7,300 bases of DNA, taken from contig CALQKL020000108.1 in NCBI GenBank assembly GCA_943331145.2, forward strand, positions 1-7,300. Direction: 5' to 3'. This document shows, one piece after another, positions 6,354-7,300 of the stretch. The notes under the pieces are model-generated. The model was given only the letters and a program-made list of their open reading frames with translations. It was not told the origin of the DNA and searched no databases. The DNA comes from Chitinophaga pinensis. GTDB lineage: Bacteria > Bacteroidota > Bacteroidia > Chitinophagales > Chitinophagaceae. The first letter of the stretch is position 1. Each line of letters starts with the position of its first letter. Both the position numbers and the translations under genes were made by a program.

Positions 6354-6770
6354 ATGATGGAAATCACTTTTAATTTATCCGAAATAAATCAAGTTGCCGA
6401 AAGCTTGATTAAAGAAATGTCAAAGCCTTGTTGTGTTGCTTTTCATGGAGAAATGGGTGCGGGAAAAACCACCCTTATTTCTGCCATTTGTTTGGAAATG
6501 GGCATTAAAGATAATTTGAGTAGTCCAACATTTTCAATCATTAACGAGTACCATTTGCCAAACGGAAACCCATTTTATCATATAGATTTATATCGATTAA
6601 AAGATGCGAATGAGGCGATTGGCGCAGGTGTTGAAGATTGCATATATTCTGGGCATTATTGTTTTTTGGAATGGCCTGAGCGCGCTAAAGCATTATGGCC
6701 AGAAAATATCATACATTGTTTTATTGAATCTGTAGATTCCAATCATAGGAAGCTCAAATTAATTTTGTAA
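6354..6770 (+). CDS. tsaE: TsaE, ATPase of tRNA t6A37 synthesis
   Basis: Small cytoplasmic P-loop ATPase (formerly YjeE) that works with TsaB and TsaD to regenerate the complex making N6-threonylcarbamoyladenosine at position 37 of ANN-decoding tRNAs. At 138 residues it is of normal length. Walker A is GEMGAGKTT (32-40), the switch-like SSPTFSIINEY runs 56-66, HIDLYRL is at 76-82, and the conserved FLEWPER is at 104-110. There are two adjacent ATG codons. The second would lose only one residue, and the promoter position may favour it. It is divergent from the copper ATPase gene and upstream of alanine dehydrogenase on the same strand, 112 bases away. A heptad hairpin in that gap makes cotranscription uncertain. 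Confidence 0.95.
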   Translation: MMEITFNLSEINQVAESLIKEMSKPCCVAFHGEMGAGKTTLISAICLEMGIKDNLSSPTFSIINEYHLPNGNPFYHIDLYRLKDANEAIGAGVEDCIYSGHYCFLEWPERAKALWPENIIHCFIESVDSNHRKLKLIL

Positions 6771-6781
6771 TTTGAAGATGC

Positions 6782-6874
6782 AAAGTGAAAATTAAAAATT
6801 AAAAAATCAAAAAAGGGATATCAACTATTTTGACTTTTTACTTTTCACTTTTAAATTTTTACTTTTTAATTTAT
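6782..6874. repeat. Inverted heptad arrays forming a long AT-rich hairpin
   Basis: The left arm is a series of 7-base units of the form NAAAAKT (about 6787-6814). The right arm is six units of the form ACTTTTN (6833-6874), which is its reverse complement. The arms therefore pair in register. AAAGTGAAAA (6782-6791) and TTTTCACTTT (6842-6851) are a perfect 10-base match, and AATCAAAA pairs almost fully with TTTTGACT nearer the loop. It begins 11 bases after the tsaE stop codon and ends 8 bases before the next start. It may end tsaE transcription, but its low GC content makes it a weak terminator. Confidence 0.7.
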
Positions 6875-6882
6875 TTTTTACC

Positions 6883-7300
6883 ATGGCAACAACAAAACCT
6901 TTTGTATCAAATTCATTTACTTATGAAACCCTTGAAGAGAAACTGGATGTAAAAGGAAAAGGCGAGTCGTTGTTTATTGGCATGCCCAAAGAAAATTCTT
7001 TTAATGAAAATCGGATTGCGCTTACCCCAGAGGCAGCAGGCGTATTGATTGCTAATGGTCATCAGGTGGCGATGGAAAGCAATGCTGGATTGGGTTCCAA
7101 TTACAGTGATCATGATTTTAGTGAAGTAGGTACAAAAATTGTTTATGATAAAAAAGAAATTTTCAATTGCGATATTATTGTAAAAAGTGCACCGGTTAGT
7201 GAAGAAGATTGCGAGTTATTAAAACCAAATACAACCATCATTTCGCCGATACACATGGCGATTATGAAAAAAAACATTTTGGAGAAAATGATGGAGAAAA
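6883..7300 (+). CDS. ald: Alanine dehydrogenase, N-terminal part (runs off the window)
   Basis: Start of an NAD-dependent alanine dehydrogenase, which deaminates L-alanine to pyruvate and ammonium or runs in reverse. The 139 codons seen cover about the first third of a protein of roughly 400 residues. After about 30 residues without similarity I recognise, the family signature begins at IGMPKE (32-37) and continues ENRIALTP (42-49) and NAGLGSNYSDHDF (67-79). R44, K101 and H124 (in SPIHMA) fall where alanine dehydrogenases carry the pyruvate-binding Arg and Lys and the catalytic His. The ATG at 6883 is the first in frame after the AT-rich repeat. The N-terminal extension compared with enzymes that begin directly at the IGVPKE motif is probably a Bacteroidota variant. 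The related transhydrogenase alpha subunit is less likely given His124. The NAD-binding domain lies beyond the window. Confidence 0.88.
   Translation, partial: MATTKPFVSNSFTYETLEEKLDVKGKGESLFIGMPKENSFNENRIALTPEAAGVLIANGHQVAMESNAGLGSNYSDHDFSEVGTKIVYDKKEIFNCDIIVKSAPVSEEDCELLKPNTTIISPIHMAIMKKNILEKMMEK

Overview
This is an ordinary-looking stretch of chromosome from a low-GC member of the Bacteroidota, probably near Chitinophagales or Sphingobacteriales. The evidence is a response regulator that closely resembles Bacteroides RprY, promoters of the TTTG/TAnnTTTG type used by this phylum, no Shine-Dalgarno sequences, and intergenic arrays of short 7- and 8-base repeats. I see no phage, transposase, CRISPR array, rRNA or tRNA.

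Layout. Bases 1-155 hold no gene. They contain a heptamer array (1-75) and an octamer array (105-136), followed by an intrinsic terminator (156-183) for the leftward response regulator gene (211-909). That gene has a well-formed promoter at 1016-1045. Further right, and also leftward, is a secreted di-heme peroxidase of the CcpA/MauG superfamily (1057-2019). A 220-base gap (2020-2239) follows, with three abutting dyads and a rightward-facing terminator hairpin that overlaps the end of recQ. Next come recQ (2240-4162, apparently starting at TTG) and a P1B-type copper ATPase (4177-6294). These two are also leftward, lie 14 bases apart and are probably cotranscribed, ATPase first. A 59-base divergent spacer separates them from rightward tsaE (6354-6770). 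After a hairpin built of heptads (6782-6874) comes the 5' part of an alanine dehydrogenase gene (6883 to the window edge).

How the genes relate. They do not form one pathway. The copper ATPase and the periplasmic heme peroxidase both fit envelope metal or redox stress, and the response regulator would fit as an envelope sensor output, but nothing in the sequence links them by regulation. RecQ (DNA repair), TsaE (tRNA t6A37 synthesis) and alanine dehydrogenase (amino-acid catabolism) are housekeeping. I do not find a convincing new multi-gene system. The best leads are the regulatory gap at 2020-2261, which may encode a small RNA, the MauG-like ligand set of the peroxidase, the rearranged C-terminal half of RecQ, the altered eighth membrane segment of the ATPase, and the heptad repeats at both ends of the window.
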